Assembly: GCF_013410345.1 (NCBI RefSeq) | Contig: NZ_JACCFJ010000001.1 | Coordinates: 2,207,001 to 2,271,000 of the forward strand | DNA length: 64,000 bases | Direction of reading: 5' to 3' | From: Saccharopolyspora hordei | GTDB lineage: Bacteria; Actinomycetota; Actinomycetes; Mycobacteriales; Pseudonocardiaceae | Part shown: positions 54,502 to 63,539 of the stretch, one piece after another | Position numbering within the stretch: position 1 is the first letter of the stretch | Layout of the letters: the number at the start of each line of letters is the position of its first letter | Translations under genes and position numbers: made by a program | The notes under the pieces: model-generated | Seen by the model: the letters and a program-made list of their open reading frames with translations, nothing else | Databases searched by the model: none | What the model was told of the DNA's origin: nothing

Positions 54502-54711
54502 ATGAGTGACGATGACGTCTTCAACCGCCGATGGGTGCTCGCCGAGGACGAGTTGCTCCGGATGCTCTGGCGCTGCTACGCCGGGGAGAACCCCGACGTC
54601 GTGCTGGTGGAGCTGCACGCCTGCCGCCGCGGCGAGCGCCGCAACCCCGGACCGTTCAACACGCGCACGGCCGGGGCCGCCCGGCGCAGGCGCCACCGCG
54701 TGGTGCACTGA
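54502..54711 (+). CDS. Small hypothetical protein (69 aa)
   Basis: ATG 54502 with GGGAG upstream. 69 residues: acidic/helical first half (MSDDDVFNRRWVLAEDELLRML, WRCYAGENPDVVLVELHA) and a very basic tail (RRGERRNPGPF...ARRRRHRVVH). No family recognised. The composition shift suggests a nucleic-acid-binding tail. A longer frame from 54406 lacks a good ribosome-binding site. Confidence 0.5.
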   Translation: MSDDDVFNRRWVLAEDELLRMLWRCYAGENPDVVLVELHACRRGERRNPGPFNTRTAGAARRRRHRVVH

Positions 54712-54788
54712 TCACTCGTCGCCGCCCCGGACCGCGCCCGGTGGCCGGTACGGTGTCCGGTGATCGACACCGCACTGGAGGCGACCTG

Positions 54789-55550
54789 ATGAGCTCGTTC
54801 CTGACCGGGGCCCGCGCGCTGGGCACCGGTTTCGGCGTCCTCGTGCGCCGCCCGAAGCTGCTGCTCCTCGGCGCACTGCCCGCGCTGATCAGTGCCGTGC
54901 TGCTGCTGGGCTCCCTGGGCACGCTGATCTACTTCAGCAGCGACCTGGTCACCTGGATGACGCCGTTCGCCGACGGCTGGGGCGACCTCGGTCGCCGGGC
55001 GCTGCGCATCCTGCTCGGCGTGGCGCTGGTGGGGGCGGCCGCGCTGCTGGCCTCGGTGTCGTTCATCGCGGTCACGCTGCTCGTCGGCGGGCCGTTCTAC
55101 GAGCACATCGCCGAGGAGGTCGAGGACGAGCTGGGGCTGGACACCTCCGACGACGGCGCGGGCGTGCTGACGCAGGTCGGACGCGGCGTGCGGGACTCGG
55201 TGAAGCTGGTGCTGATCGCGCTGGTCGGCGCGGTCGTGCTGTTCGCGGTCGGGTTCGTCCCGGTGGTGGGGCAGGTCGCCGGGGTGGTGCTCGGCGCGCT
55301 GTTCGGGGCCTGGCTGGTCACCCTCGAGATGGTCGGTCTGGTCTTCGCGCGGCGCGGTCTGGGGCTGGCCGACCGGCGCGCGGCGCTGCGCCGGCACCGG
55401 GCCGCGACCTACGGCTTCGGCCTGCCGACCTACCTGCTCTGCCTCGTCCCGGTGCTGCAGCTGGTGGTGATCCCGTCGGCCGTGGTGGGCGGAGCGCTGC
55501 TGGCGCACCAGGTGCTCGGGACGGCGCCGCGGACCGTTCCGCAGGGCTGA
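54789..55550 (+). CDS. EI24/CysZ-like membrane protein
   Basis: A 253-residue protein with four to six hydrophobic helices and EI24-domain features: GARALGTGFGVLVRRPKLLLLGALPALISAVLL near the start, GGPFYEHIAEEVEDELG, and FGLPTYLLCLVPVLQLVVIPSAVVGGALLAHQ at the end. CysZ proteins take up sulfate; actinobacterial EI24 proteins are not characterised. ATG 54789 follows GGAGGCGA. Monocistronic. Confidence 0.85.
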   Translation: MSSFLTGARALGTGFGVLVRRPKLLLLGALPALISAVLLLGSLGTLIYFSSDLVTWMTPFADGWGDLGRRALRILLGVALVGAAALLASVSFIAVTLLVGGPFYEHIAEEVEDELGLDTSDDGAGVLTQVGRGVRDSVKLVLIALVGAVVLFAVGFVPVVGQVAGVVLGALFGAWLVTLEMVGLVFARRGLGLADRRAALRRHRAATYGFGLPTYLLCLVPVLQLVVIPSAVVGGALLAHQVLGTAPRTVPQG

Positions 55551-55604
55551 GTCGTCACACGCGCGTCATCGGAACGCCGCGTCCGGGGCCTTAGAGTCGG
55601 GTGC

Positions 55605-56918
55605 GTGACGAAGCCTGTGCAGCCGGACGACTCCTACCTCCGCGCCGTGTCCGCCGCCACCGAGCGGGCGGTCGCGGCGGCCGAACCCCTCCGCTCCGCC
55701 CACGCCGGGGCCGACGAGGCGCTGTGCGCCGAGGTCGAGGAGCGGGTGGACGGCCACGCGGACGACCTCGTCGCGCTCAGCCGCGACCTCCACGCGCACC
55801 CGGAGGAGGGGTTCGCCGAGCACCGCTCGGCCGGCCAGGTCGCCGACCTGCTTCGTCGCCACGGGCACGAGGTCGAGGTGGGCGTCGGCGGGCTGGACAC
55901 CGCGCTGCGCGCGTCCGTCGGGTCCACCGGGCCGCACGTCGCCGTGCTGGCCGAGTACGACGCGCTGCCGGGCATCGGCCACGGCTGCGGGCACAACGTC
56001 ATCTGCTCGGCGGCGGTGGGCGCGTTCCTGGCCGCCGCGACCGCGGTGAGCGCGACCGGGGGCCGGGTGAGCCTGCTCGGCACCCCCGCCGAGGAGGGCG
56101 GGGGCGGCAAGGAGCACCTGGCGCGGGCGGGCCTGTTCGACGACGTCGACGCGGTGGTGATGCTGCACCCGTTCTCGCACGACATCGCCGACCACCCGTT
56201 CCTCGGCCGCCGGCAGGTCGAGGTGGTGTTCCACGGCGTGGCCGCGCACGCCGCCGCGCAGCCGTTCATGGGGCGCAACGCCCTCGACGCGGTGGTGCTG
56301 ACCTACCAGGGCGTCGCGGCGCTGCGCCAGCACGTGCCGTCCACGGACCGGGTGCACGGGATCATCACCGACGGCGGCAAGCGGCCCAACGTGGTCCCCG
56401 ACCGCGCCGCCGCGCTGTTCTACGTGCGCTCCGCCGAACCCGGGTCGCTGCGCGACCTGGCCGCCCGGATCGAGTCCATCGCGCACGGCGCAGCGGCCAT
56501 GACGGGCTGCGGCGTGGAGTTGAACTGGGACACCAACCCGGCCTACCTGCCGATCCGGCACAACCAGGTGCTGGCCGCGCGCTGGGCCGAGCACCAGTCG
56601 CGGCGCGGCCGGACGTCGTTGCCGCGCGGCGTGGTCCCGGAGTACCTGACCGGCTCGACGGACCTCGGCAACATCAGCTACCGGGTGCCGTCGATCCACC
56701 CGATGATCGGCCTCGGCGACCCGAACCTCTCGCTGCACACCGAGGAGTTCGCCGCCGCGGCGGGCAGCGAGGCGGGGGACCGGGCGGTGCTCGACGGCGC
56801 GGCCGGCCTGGCGCTGACCGCCGTGGACTACCTGGCCGACGCGACGCTGCGCGAGGCGGTCCACGCCGAGTTCGACGCCGCGGGCGGCCCGCTCGACGTC
56901 CCCGCCTTCTTCGACTGA
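55605..56918 (+). CDS. M20-family amidohydrolase (AbgB/peptidase M20D-like)
   Basis: A 437-residue metallo-amidohydrolase. Metal-binding motifs: LAEYDALPGIGHGCGHNVI, GTPAEEGGGGKEHLARAG and the C-terminal IHPMIG..NLSLHTEEFAAAA; the dimerisation domain is in the middle (VEVVFHGVAAHAAAQPFMGRNALDAV). Such enzymes cleave amide bonds in N-acyl amino acids or p-aminobenzoyl-glutamate; the true substrate is unknown. GTG 55605. Hairpin at 56921-56959 follows directly. Confidence 0.9.
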   Translation: MTKPVQPDDSYLRAVSAATERAVAAAEPLRSAHAGADEALCAEVEERVDGHADDLVALSRDLHAHPEEGFAEHRSAGQVADLLRRHGHEVEVGVGGLDTALRASVGSTGPHVAVLAEYDALPGIGHGCGHNVICSAAVGAFLAAATAVSATGGRVSLLGTPAEEGGGGKEHLARAGLFDDVDAVVMLHPFSHDIADHPFLGRRQVEVVFHGVAAHAAAQPFMGRNALDAVVLTYQGVAALRQHVPSTDRVHGIITDGGKRPNVVPDRAAALFYVRSAEPGSLRDLAARIESIAHGAAAMTGCGVELNWDTNPAYLPIRHNQVLAARWAEHQSRRGRTSLPRGVVPEYLTGSTDLGNISYRVPSIHPMIGLGDPNLSLHTEEFAAAAGSEAGDRAVLDGAAGLALTAVDYLADATLREAVHAEFDAAGGPLDVPAFFD

Positions 56919-56920
56919 CG

Positions 56921-56959
56921 ACGACCACCGCGCCGGGTCCGGCCCGGCGCGGTGGTCGT
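56921..56959. terminator. Bidirectional hairpin terminator
   Basis: A perfect 17-bp inverted repeat (ACGACCACCGCGCCGGG and its complement) with a TCCGG loop, between the convergent stops of the amidohydrolase (56918) and the fused ABC gene (56965). Confidence 0.85.
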
Positions 56960-56964
56960 GGCGG

Positions 56965-58905
56965 TCACTGGTCGCGGAGGAAGGCCTCCACGGTCTCCTT
57001 CGTGACGACCTGGACCGGGATGTTCGTCGGTGCACCAGGCCCGAGGTCGTGGGCGCGGGCCGCGCGGACCGCCTGCTCCACCGCGGCCTTGCCGAGCAGC
57101 TTCGGCTGCTGGGCCACGTCGGCGCTCTCGGTGCCCGCCTGCACCGCGGCCAGGCCTTCCGGGGTGCCGTCGAACCCGACGACCTTGACGTCGGTGCCGG
57201 CGCGGGCGCCCAGGGCCTTGATCGCGCCCAGCGCCATCTCGTCGTTGGCCGCGAAGACGCCGCGGACCTCCGGGTGCGCCTGCACGATGTTCTGCATGAC
57301 GTCCAGGGCCTTGGTGCGGTCGAAGTCGGCCGGCTGCGAGGCCACCACCTGGATGCCCGGGTGGTTGCGGATCTCCTCGGTGAAGCCCTGACCGCGCTCC
57401 CGCGCCGCCGAGGTGCCCGGCTGGCCCTCCAGCACCGCGACCGGCCCGGACCCCACCAGCTGCGCCAGCTGCTGCGCCGCCAGCCGACCGCCGGCGACGT
57501 TGTCGGAGGCCACTGTGGTGACCACGGTGCCGCCGCTGGGCGCGCGGTCCACGCCGATCACCGGGATCTCCGCCGCGTTCGCCGCCTTCACCGAGGGCAC
57601 CACCGCGTCGGAGTCCACCGGGTTGAGCACGATCGCGTCCACGTCCTGCGCGATGGCGTTCTGCACCGCGTTCGCCTGCTGCGAGGCGTCTTCGCCGGCG
57701 TCGGTGACCCGCAGTTCCACGCCGAGCCGGTCGGCCTCCTGCTGCGCCCCTTCGCGCAGGTCGACGAAGAACGGGTTGTTCAGTGTGGACACCGACAGCG
57801 CGATCCGCAGCCTGCCGTCGTCGGCGGCCTGCTGCCGCTGGTAGACCGCCCAACCGGCGGCCACCACGAGCAGCGCGGTCACCGCCGCCGTGGCCCGCCG
57901 CACCGCGGGGGTGCGCAGCAGCCCCGGCCCGCGCCGCCCGCTGCGCCGGCGCTGGCGCACGGTGTCGAACAGCACCGCCGCGGCGATCACCGCACCGATG
58001 ACCACCTGCTGCCAGAACGCCGACACGTCCAGCAGGTTCAGCCCGTTGCGCAGCACCGCGAGGACGAGCGCGCCGACGAAGGTGCCCAGCGCCGACCCGA
58101 CGCCCCCGGCGAGGCTGGCCCCGCCGATCACCACGGCGGCGATGGCGTCCAGCTCGTAGCCGGTGCCCGCCTCCGGCTGCGCCGATGCCAGCCGCGCCGC
58201 GAGCAGGATGCCCGCCACGGCCGCGAAGAGCCCGGACAGCGCGTAGATGACCAGTTGCTGGCGGGTGACCTTGATGCCGGACAGCCGCGCGGCCTCGGCG
58301 TTGCCGCCGATCGCGTACATCGCGCGCCCGACGTAGGTCCGCCGCAGCACGAACGCCGTGACCAGCCCGATCGCCAGCATCACCAGCACCGGGTAGGGGA
58401 GCACCCCGAACAGCTCGCCGCTGCCGACCTCGGTGAGCCAGCCCTCCACGCCGACCGGCCGGCCGTCGGAGACGACCAGCGCCAGACCGCGCGCCACGCT
58501 GAGCATCGCGAGCGTGGCGATGAACGGCGGGACCCGCCCGGCGGTGATGAGCACACCGCTGACCAGCCCGGCGAGCGCACCGGAGGCCAGGCCGGCCGGG
58601 ACCGCCAGCCACAGCGGCAGGCCCACCGAGGTCATCGCCCAGCCGGTCACGATGCCGGCGAGCCCGGCGACGCTGCCCACCGACAGGTCGATGCCGCCGC
58701 TGACGATCACGAACGTCATGCCGAACGCCAGCACCGCCACCACGGACGCCTGCACACCCACGTTGAGCAGGTTGTTCGCGGTCAGGAAGTCCGGTGACAA
58801 CAGCGCCAGCAGGACCACCAGCACGACCAGTCCGCCGAGCGGACCGCCCGCGCGGCCGAGCGCGACCCGCCAGCGCGGGGTGGTGCCGACCTCGTCGTCA
58901 GGCAT
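56965..58905 (-). CDS. Fused ribose-type ABC permease and sugar-binding protein (RbsC-RbsB)
   Basis: One uninterrupted 646-residue frame holds two proteins normally made separately. Residues about 1-330 are an RbsC-type permease (FGMTFVIVSGGIDLSVGS, RVPPFIATLAMLSVARGLAL, MYAIGGNAEAARLSGIKV, GGASLAGGVGSALGTFVGA). Residues about 335-357 are a further helix (ATAAVTALLVVAAGWAVYQ). Residues about 365-646 are an RbsB-type periplasmic-binding domain (LSVSTLNNPFFVDLREGAQ, VDAIVLNPVDSDAVVP, VFAANDEMALGAIKALG, VVGFDGTPEGLAAV). The binding domain should thus be tethered outside the membrane next to its own channel. ATG 58905 (GGAGGAG upstream) overlaps the upstream ATPase gene by 8 bp. The regulator upstream is divergent LacI. 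Confidence 0.92.
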   Translation of the reverse strand: MPDDEVGTTPRWRVALGRAGGPLGGLVVLVVLLALLSPDFLTANNLLNVGVQASVVAVLAFGMTFVIVSGGIDLSVGSVAGLAGIVTGWAMTSVGLPLWLAVPAGLASGALAGLVSGVLITAGRVPPFIATLAMLSVARGLALVVSDGRPVGVEGWLTEVGSGELFGVLPYPVLVMLAIGLVTAFVLRRTYVGRAMYAIGGNAEAARLSGIKVTRQQLVIYALSGLFAAVAGILLAARLASAQPEAGTGYELDAIAAVVIGGASLAGGVGSALGTFVGALVLAVLRNGLNLLDVSAFWQQVVIGAVIAAAVLFDTVRQRRRSGRRGPGLLRTPAVRRATAAVTALLVVAAGWAVYQRQQAADDGRLRIALSVSTLNNPFFVDLREGAQQEADRLGVELRVTDAGEDASQQANAVQNAIAQDVDAIVLNPVDSDAVVPSVKAANAAEIPVIGVDRAPSGGTVVTTVASDNVAGGRLAAQQLAQLVGSGPVAVLEGQPGTSAARERGQGFTEEIRNHPGIQVVASQPADFDRTKALDVMQNIVQAHPEVRGVFAANDEMALGAIKALGARAGTDVKVVGFDGTPEGLAAVQAGTESADVAQQPKLLGKAAVEQAVRAARAHDLGPGAPTNIPVQVVTKETVEAFLRDQ

Positions 58906-60409
58906 CGGTTTCTCCTCCGGTGTGCTCCGCCGAGACGGCGAGCGCCAGCACGCGCTCCTGGGTCGCCTCGGCACCGTCCAGTTCGCCGCGCAGCCGCCCG
59001 TCGGCCAGCACCAGCACCCGGTCGCTGAGGCCGAGCAGTTCGGGCAGGTCGCTGGAGACGACGAGCACCGTGGTGCCCGCGCGAGCGAGTTCGTTGATGA
59101 GTTCGTAGATCTCGGCGCGGGCGCCGACGTCGATGCCGCGGGTCGGCTCGTCGAGGATGAGCACCCGCGGGCCGGCCAGCAGCCACTTGCCGATGACGAT
59201 CTTCTGCTGGTTGCCGCCGGAGAGCGTCAGCGCGGGCTGGTCCAGCCCGGCGGTGCGGATCCGCAGCCGCTCCACCGACTCCGCCGCGGCGCGCCGCTGC
59301 TCGGCCAGGTCGACCAACCCGGCCCGGGTGCGGTCGGACAGCGTGGCCAGGCCCAGGTTCTCGGCCACCGAGGCGCCCAGCACCAGGCCCTGCCCGGCGC
59401 GGTCCTCGGGAACCAGCGCGAGCCCGGCGGCGCGGGCCGCGGCGATGTCGCCGGGCGGGATCCGCTGCCCGCCGACCAGCACTTCGCCCCGGTCGTAGCG
59501 GTCGGCGCCGAACAGCGCGCGCACCAGCTCGGTCCGGCCGGCGCCGACCAGGCCGCCGATGCCGACCACCTCGCCGGCCCGCGCGGTGAAGCTGATGTCG
59601 GACAGCACGCCGTGGCTGGTCAGCCCGCGCACCTCCAGCTGCACCTCGCCGATCTCGGCGTCGCGGGGCGGGTACTGCTGGTCGACGGTGCGGCCGACCA
59701 TCAGCCGCACCAGCTCGTCCTGGTCGGTGTCCGCGGGCACCTCGGCCACCTTGGCGCCGTCGCGCAGCACGCTGACCCGGTCGCCGATCTCGGCGACCTC
59801 GTCGAGCAGGTGGGAGATGAACACCACGCCGACGCCCCGCGCGGTGAGGTCGCGGACGATGCCGAACAGCCGGTCCACCTCGGCGCGGCTGAGCACCGCG
59901 GTCGGTTCGTCCATGACCAGGAACCGGGTGTCCAGGCTGAGCGCCTTGGCGATCTCCACCAGCTGCCGGTGCGCGACGCCGAGGTCGCCGACCACGGCGT
60001 CGGGGTCCAGGTCCAGGCCCGTCCGCTCGATGAGCTCGGCGGCCTGGCGGCGCATCGCGCGGCGGTCGACGATCCCGAAGCGGCGCGGCGGCCTGCCCAG
60101 GAAGACGTTCTCGGCCACGGTCAGCTGCGGGACCAGCGCCATCTCCTGGTGGATGGTGGCGATGCCCAGGCGCTCGGCGTCCTCGGGGCCGTGGAAGCGC
60201 ACCGGGCGCCCGTCCACCCGGACCTCGCCGGTGTCCGGGCGGTGCGCACCGGCGATCATCTTGATCAGCGTGCTCTTGCCCGCGCCGTTCTCGCCGAGCA
60301 GGACGTGCACCTCGCCGGGGCGCACGTCGAAGTCCACCGCGTCCAGGGCGCGCACACCGGGGTAGGTCTTGGAGACCCCGATCAGCTCCAGGTGCCCGTC
60401 GTCGGCCAT
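58898..60409 (-). CDS. rbsA: Ribose-type sugar ABC transporter ATPase
   Basis: A 503-residue double-ATPase. The first domain has Walker A GENGAGKST (about 39-47), the signature LGVAHRQLVEIAKAL and LVMDEPTAVLS. The second has the family's modified Walker A GLVGAGRTE and an LSGGNQQKIVIGKWL signature with LILDEPTRGIDVGA. This is the RbsA/XylG/MglA type that powers monosaccharide import. ATG 60409 is used. The stop lies within the start of the fused permease gene, so they are co-translated. No sugar kinase or isomerase is nearby, so the sugar is unidentified. Confidence 0.95.
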   Translation of the reverse strand: MADDGHLELIGVSKTYPGVRALDAVDFDVRPGEVHVLLGENGAGKSTLIKMIAGAHRPDTGEVRVDGRPVRFHGPEDAERLGIATIHQEMALVPQLTVAENVFLGRPPRRFGIVDRRAMRRQAAELIERTGLDLDPDAVVGDLGVAHRQLVEIAKALSLDTRFLVMDEPTAVLSRAEVDRLFGIVRDLTARGVGVVFISHLLDEVAEIGDRVSVLRDGAKVAEVPADTDQDELVRLMVGRTVDQQYPPRDAEIGEVQLEVRGLTSHGVLSDISFTARAGEVVGIGGLVGAGRTELVRALFGADRYDRGEVLVGGQRIPPGDIAAARAAGLALVPEDRAGQGLVLGASVAENLGLATLSDRTRAGLVDLAEQRRAAAESVERLRIRTAGLDQPALTLSGGNQQKIVIGKWLLAGPRVLILDEPTRGIDVGARAEIYELINELARAGTTVLVVSSDLPELLGLSDRVLVLADGRLRGELDGAEATQERVLALAVSAEHTGGETDA

Positions 60410-60438
60410 CACCGTCAGCTCCACTCGTCGTTGAGCGC

Positions 60439-60458
60439 GGAAACTGTAATCGGTTTCC
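60439..60458. promoter_or_regulatory. LacI operator 1 (upstream of rbsA)
   Basis: GGAAAC, 8 bases, GTTTCC. It contains GTAATCGGTTTC (60446-60457), the exact reverse complement of the motif in operator 2. It lies 30 bases before the rbsA start. Confidence 0.75.
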
Positions 60459-60514
60459 GTAGCGGGATCACGATGAAGCACGAGGGATCGGCTGTCAACC
60501 CTGGTGATGGGTGC

Positions 60515-60526
60515 GAAACCGATTAC
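60515..60526. promoter_or_regulatory. LacI operator 2 (upstream of the LacI gene)
   Basis: GAAACCGATTAC, the inverted 12-bp copy of the core in operator 1, 69 bp away. GAAACCGATT-type sequences are typical of LacI-family sites. The two may be bridged by a tetramer or serve the two divergent promoters separately. Confidence 0.75.
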
Positions 60527-60584
60527 ACTCCGATCTCAGTCGTGGCGCGACGGTGCGCCCACGACCCCGAGCTGAGGAGGTGGC

Positions 60585-61562
60585 GTGGGCGTCACGATCC
60601 ACGATGTGGCGGCGCGGGCGGGGGTTTCGGTGGCGACCGCGTCCCGCGCGCTGTCCGGGCAGCGCGGCGTGCGGGCGGAGAACCGCGCCAAGGTGCTGGC
60701 GGCGGCGCGCGAGCTCGACTACGAGCCCAACGTCGTGGCCGCGTCGCTGCGCAGCCGCACCACGCACACCATCGGCATGGTCGTGCCCCGCATCGCCAAC
60801 CCGTTCTTCGCCACGCTCGTGGAGTCGATCGAGACCCAGCTGCACGACGGCCAGCGCAGCCTGCTGCTGGCCACCTCGCACTACGACCCGGAGGTCGAGC
60901 AGCGCCAGGTCCGCGCCCTGCTGGACCGCCGGGTGGACGCGCTGATCATGATCCCGTGCCACCGCGAGCGCAGCGGTGCGGCGCTGACCACGGCGGCGGC
61001 GCGGATCCCGGTGCTCCAGCTCGACCTGCGGGTGGACGGCTTCGCGGGCAGCTGGGTCGGCGTGGACAACGAGGCCGGGCTCTGGCAGGTGGTGCGGCAC
61101 CTGACCGAGCGCGGCGCGCGGAGCCTGGTGTTCGTGGGCGCCGAGCCCACCGACTCGGCCGCGCAGGCGCGGCTCGACGGCTACCGACGGGCGGTCGGCG
61201 ACGGCGAGGACGTGCTGCTCGGCGACTTCAGCAAGGAGTGGGGCCAGCGTGCGGCGGAGCTGCTGCTGCAGCGGGGCGCGCTGCCCGACGGCATCGTCTG
61301 CGGCAACGACACGATCGCGCTCGGCGTGCTCGGTGAGCTCACGTCCCGGCGGGTCCGGGTCCCGGAGGACGTGCTGGTCACGGGGTTCGACGACATCCCC
61401 TACGCCGCACTGGCCCAGCCCGCGCTGACCACCGTCCGCCAGCCGCAGCAGCAGATCGCGGCCGAGGCGGTCCGCGTCCTCGACGCCCGGTTGGCGGGCG
61501 AGGAGACGGCCCTGCGCAGCACCGCGATCACCCCGGACCTCGTCGTCCGCGCCTCCGCCTGA
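60585..61562 (+). CDS. LacI-family repressor of the adjacent sugar importer
   Basis: A 325-residue repressor. The helix-turn-helix is TIHDVAARAGVSVATASRALSGQ with the hinge YEPNVVAASLRSRTTHTIGMVVP; the rest is a periplasmic-binding-like effector domain (NPFFATLVESIETQ, VVRHLTERGARSLVFVG, PDGIVCGNDTIALGVL, VTGFDDIPYAALAQPALTTVRQP). GTG 60585 follows GAGGAGG. Divergent from rbsA with paired operators between them, so it almost certainly represses the transporter until its sugar binds. Confidence 0.93.
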   Translation: MGVTIHDVAARAGVSVATASRALSGQRGVRAENRAKVLAAARELDYEPNVVAASLRSRTTHTIGMVVPRIANPFFATLVESIETQLHDGQRSLLLATSHYDPEVEQRQVRALLDRRVDALIMIPCHRERSGAALTTAAARIPVLQLDLRVDGFAGSWVGVDNEAGLWQVVRHLTERGARSLVFVGAEPTDSAAQARLDGYRRAVGDGEDVLLGDFSKEWGQRAAELLLQRGALPDGIVCGNDTIALGVLGELTSRRVRVPEDVLVTGFDDIPYAALAQPALTTVRQPQQQIAAEAVRVLDARLAGEETALRSTAITPDLVVRASA

Positions 61563-61680
61563 CCAGACGACCCCGTGGCCCGGCGCGGGAAGGAGTCGAG
61601 GTGGAGGGCACCTCTCGCCGATCCAGTTGGGGAAGGTGCCCGTCGTTCCGCGGGTGGGTGGTCTTCGGTCCTTCGTTAGG

Positions 61681-62427
61681 GTGGGCGGCGACCTGTCCCC
61701 GGAACGCCTGGTGTCTGCTGTGGACGAGATCGTGCGGGAGTGGACCGCGCAGCTGCTCGACTCGGGCAGCGTCGCCGCGCTGGTCGCGGGCCTGGTCGCG
61801 CTGGCCCTGGTGCTCCACCGCGCCACGTGGCTGCCGCTGCGCGGGGTGGTGACCATCGCGCACGAGGGCGGGCACGCCCTGGTCGCGCTGCTCAGCGGGC
61901 GCACGCTCAACGGGATCCGGCTGCACTCCGACACCTCCGGGCTCACCGTGTCCACCGGCAAGCCGACCGGACCGGGCATGGTCTTGACGCTGTTCGCCGG
62001 GTACCCGGCGGTGTCGCTGCTCGGCCTCGGCGGGGCGTGGCTGGTCACCGTCGACCTGGCGCACGTGATGCTGTGGGGCTGCGTCGCGCTGCTGGCGGCC
62101 GTGCTGCTGGCGGTCCGCAACGTCTACGGCGTGCTGTCGGTCCTGGTGACCGGTGGTGCGGTGTTCGCGGTGTCCTGGTTCGCCACCCCGGCCTGGCAGG
62201 CCCTGTGCGGCGCGCTGCTGTGCTGGTTCCTGCTCTTCGGCGGCGTGCGGCCGATCGCCGAGCTGCGCCGCAAGCGGTCCCACGGCCGGGCGGCCAGCTC
62301 CGACGCCGACCAGCTCGCCCGCCTCACCGGCGTGCCCGCCGGGTTGTGGCTGGCCTGCTGGTTCCTCATCGCCCTGGTGTGCCTGGTCTTCGGCGCCCGC
62401 TGGCTGCTGCTCATGCCCCAGTTGTGA
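61681..62427 (+). CDS. M50B-like membrane metalloprotease homologue
   Basis: About 248 residues with roughly six transmembrane helices. The first membrane region includes TIAHEGGHALVALLSG, an HExxH-like HEGGH motif in the place used by M50-type site-2 proteases. The C-terminal charged loop (RRKRSHGRAASSDADQLARLTGVP) precedes the last helix. Actinomycete homologues are usually called M50 family metallopeptidases. The start is uncertain: GTG 61681, GTG 61711 and TTG 61627 are all in frame and none has a strong ribosome-binding site. Confidence 0.75.
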   Translation: MGGDLSPERLVSAVDEIVREWTAQLLDSGSVAALVAGLVALALVLHRATWLPLRGVVTIAHEGGHALVALLSGRTLNGIRLHSDTSGLTVSTGKPTGPGMVLTLFAGYPAVSLLGLGGAWLVTVDLAHVMLWGCVALLAAVLLAVRNVYGVLSVLVTGGAVFAVSWFATPAWQALCGALLCWFLLFGGVRPIAELRRKRSHGRAASSDADQLARLTGVPAGLWLACWFLIALVCLVFGARWLLLMPQL

Positions 62428-62471
62428 CCCCGCTCCTTGCCAGCGGGCCGCGTTTCCCGCAGCATCACGGC

Positions 62472-63374
62472 GTGACGAGTGCTTCCGATGCCCTGGGTGG
62501 CGTGTTCCCGCTGACCTCCGACCTCCGGGTCAGCCGAGTCGGTTTCGGTGCGATGCAGCTGGCCGGTCCGGGCGTGTTCGGCCCGCCCGCCGATCGCGAG
62601 CAGGCGGTCCGGGTGCTGCGCCGAGCCGTGGAACTCGGCATCGACCACATCGACACCAGCGACTTCTACGGCCCGTGGGTGGTCAACGAGCTGATCGCGG
62701 AGGCGCTGCGCCCCTACGGCGAGGGCCTCGTGCTGGCCACCAAGATCGGCGCCTACCGCGACCACGAGGGCGCGTGGCTGCCGCTGAACCACCCGGACGC
62801 GCTGCGCGCCCAGGTGCACGACAACCTGCGCCGGCTGCACCTGGAGGCGCTGGACCTGGTCTACCTGCGGCACACGGTGGACCGCGGGATCCCGCTGGCC
62901 GACCAGCTCGGCGCGCTGACCGAGCTGCGCGAGCAGGGGCTGGTGCGCGCCATCGGACTGTCCAACGTGTCCGTCGAGCAGTACGCCGAGGCGCGGCAGC
63001 ACGCCGAGATCGCCGCGGTGCAGAACCTCTACAACGTGGTCAACCGCACGTCCGCGGACCTGCTGGCCCGGACCGCCGCGGACGGTGTCGCGTTCGTCCC
63101 GTTCTTCCCGCTGGGGTCCGGTTTCGCGGACAGCCGGGCGCGGCAGGACGAGGTGCTGCGGGGCGTCGCCGAGCGCCACGGCGCGACCCCGGCCCAGGTC
63201 TCGCTGGCCTGGCTGCTGCGGCGGTCGGACAACGTCCTGCTCATCCCCGGCACGTCCTCGGTGGCGCACCTGGAGGAGAACACCGCGGCGGGCTCGATCG
63301 GGCTCTCCGAGGCCGACCTCAGCGCCCTGGACGCGCTCGTCGCCGACGGCGAGACCCTCGAAGAGGCGCACTGA
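62472..63374 (+). CDS. Aldo/keto reductase
   Basis: A 300-residue NADPH-dependent oxidoreductase with a TIM-barrel fold. Motifs: VSRVGFGAMQLAGPG, the catalytic DTSDFYGPW (Asp, Tyr), VLATKIGAYRD (Lys), LVYLRHTVDRG (His), IGLSNVSVEQY, and the cofactor-phosphate loop LLIPGTSSVAHLEENTAA. Similar proteins are often annotated as oxidoreductases induced by stress. GTG 62472, 44 bp after the M50-like gene, in the same direction. Confidence 0.9.
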   Translation: MTSASDALGGVFPLTSDLRVSRVGFGAMQLAGPGVFGPPADREQAVRVLRRAVELGIDHIDTSDFYGPWVVNELIAEALRPYGEGLVLATKIGAYRDHEGAWLPLNHPDALRAQVHDNLRRLHLEALDLVYLRHTVDRGIPLADQLGALTELREQGLVRAIGLSNVSVEQYAEARQHAEIAAVQNLYNVVNRTSADLLARTAADGVAFVPFFPLGSGFADSRARQDEVLRGVAERHGATPAQVSLAWLLRRSDNVLLIPGTSSVAHLEENTAAGSIGLSEADLSALDALVADGETLEEAH

Positions 63375-63539
63375 GCCGCCACAACGCCTGACCGACGGCG
63401 GTTCCACGAACGAGGGCCCGGTCAGCTGGTCGGGCCTCTCGATCGATACGGAAGCAGCAGCACCGTTACGCCCTGCGGGAGAGGGTGGTGTCACCCAGTA
63501 GTCTGGTCGACACGCAACGGCGCGAGAGGCGAGGCGGAC

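Noticed and set aside
57783-58159. Plus-strand frames inside the fused ABC gene suggesting a hidden gene
   Set aside because: They coincide with the linker region of the fusion on the other strand and show no coding character. The minus frame is continuous and family-like on both sides.
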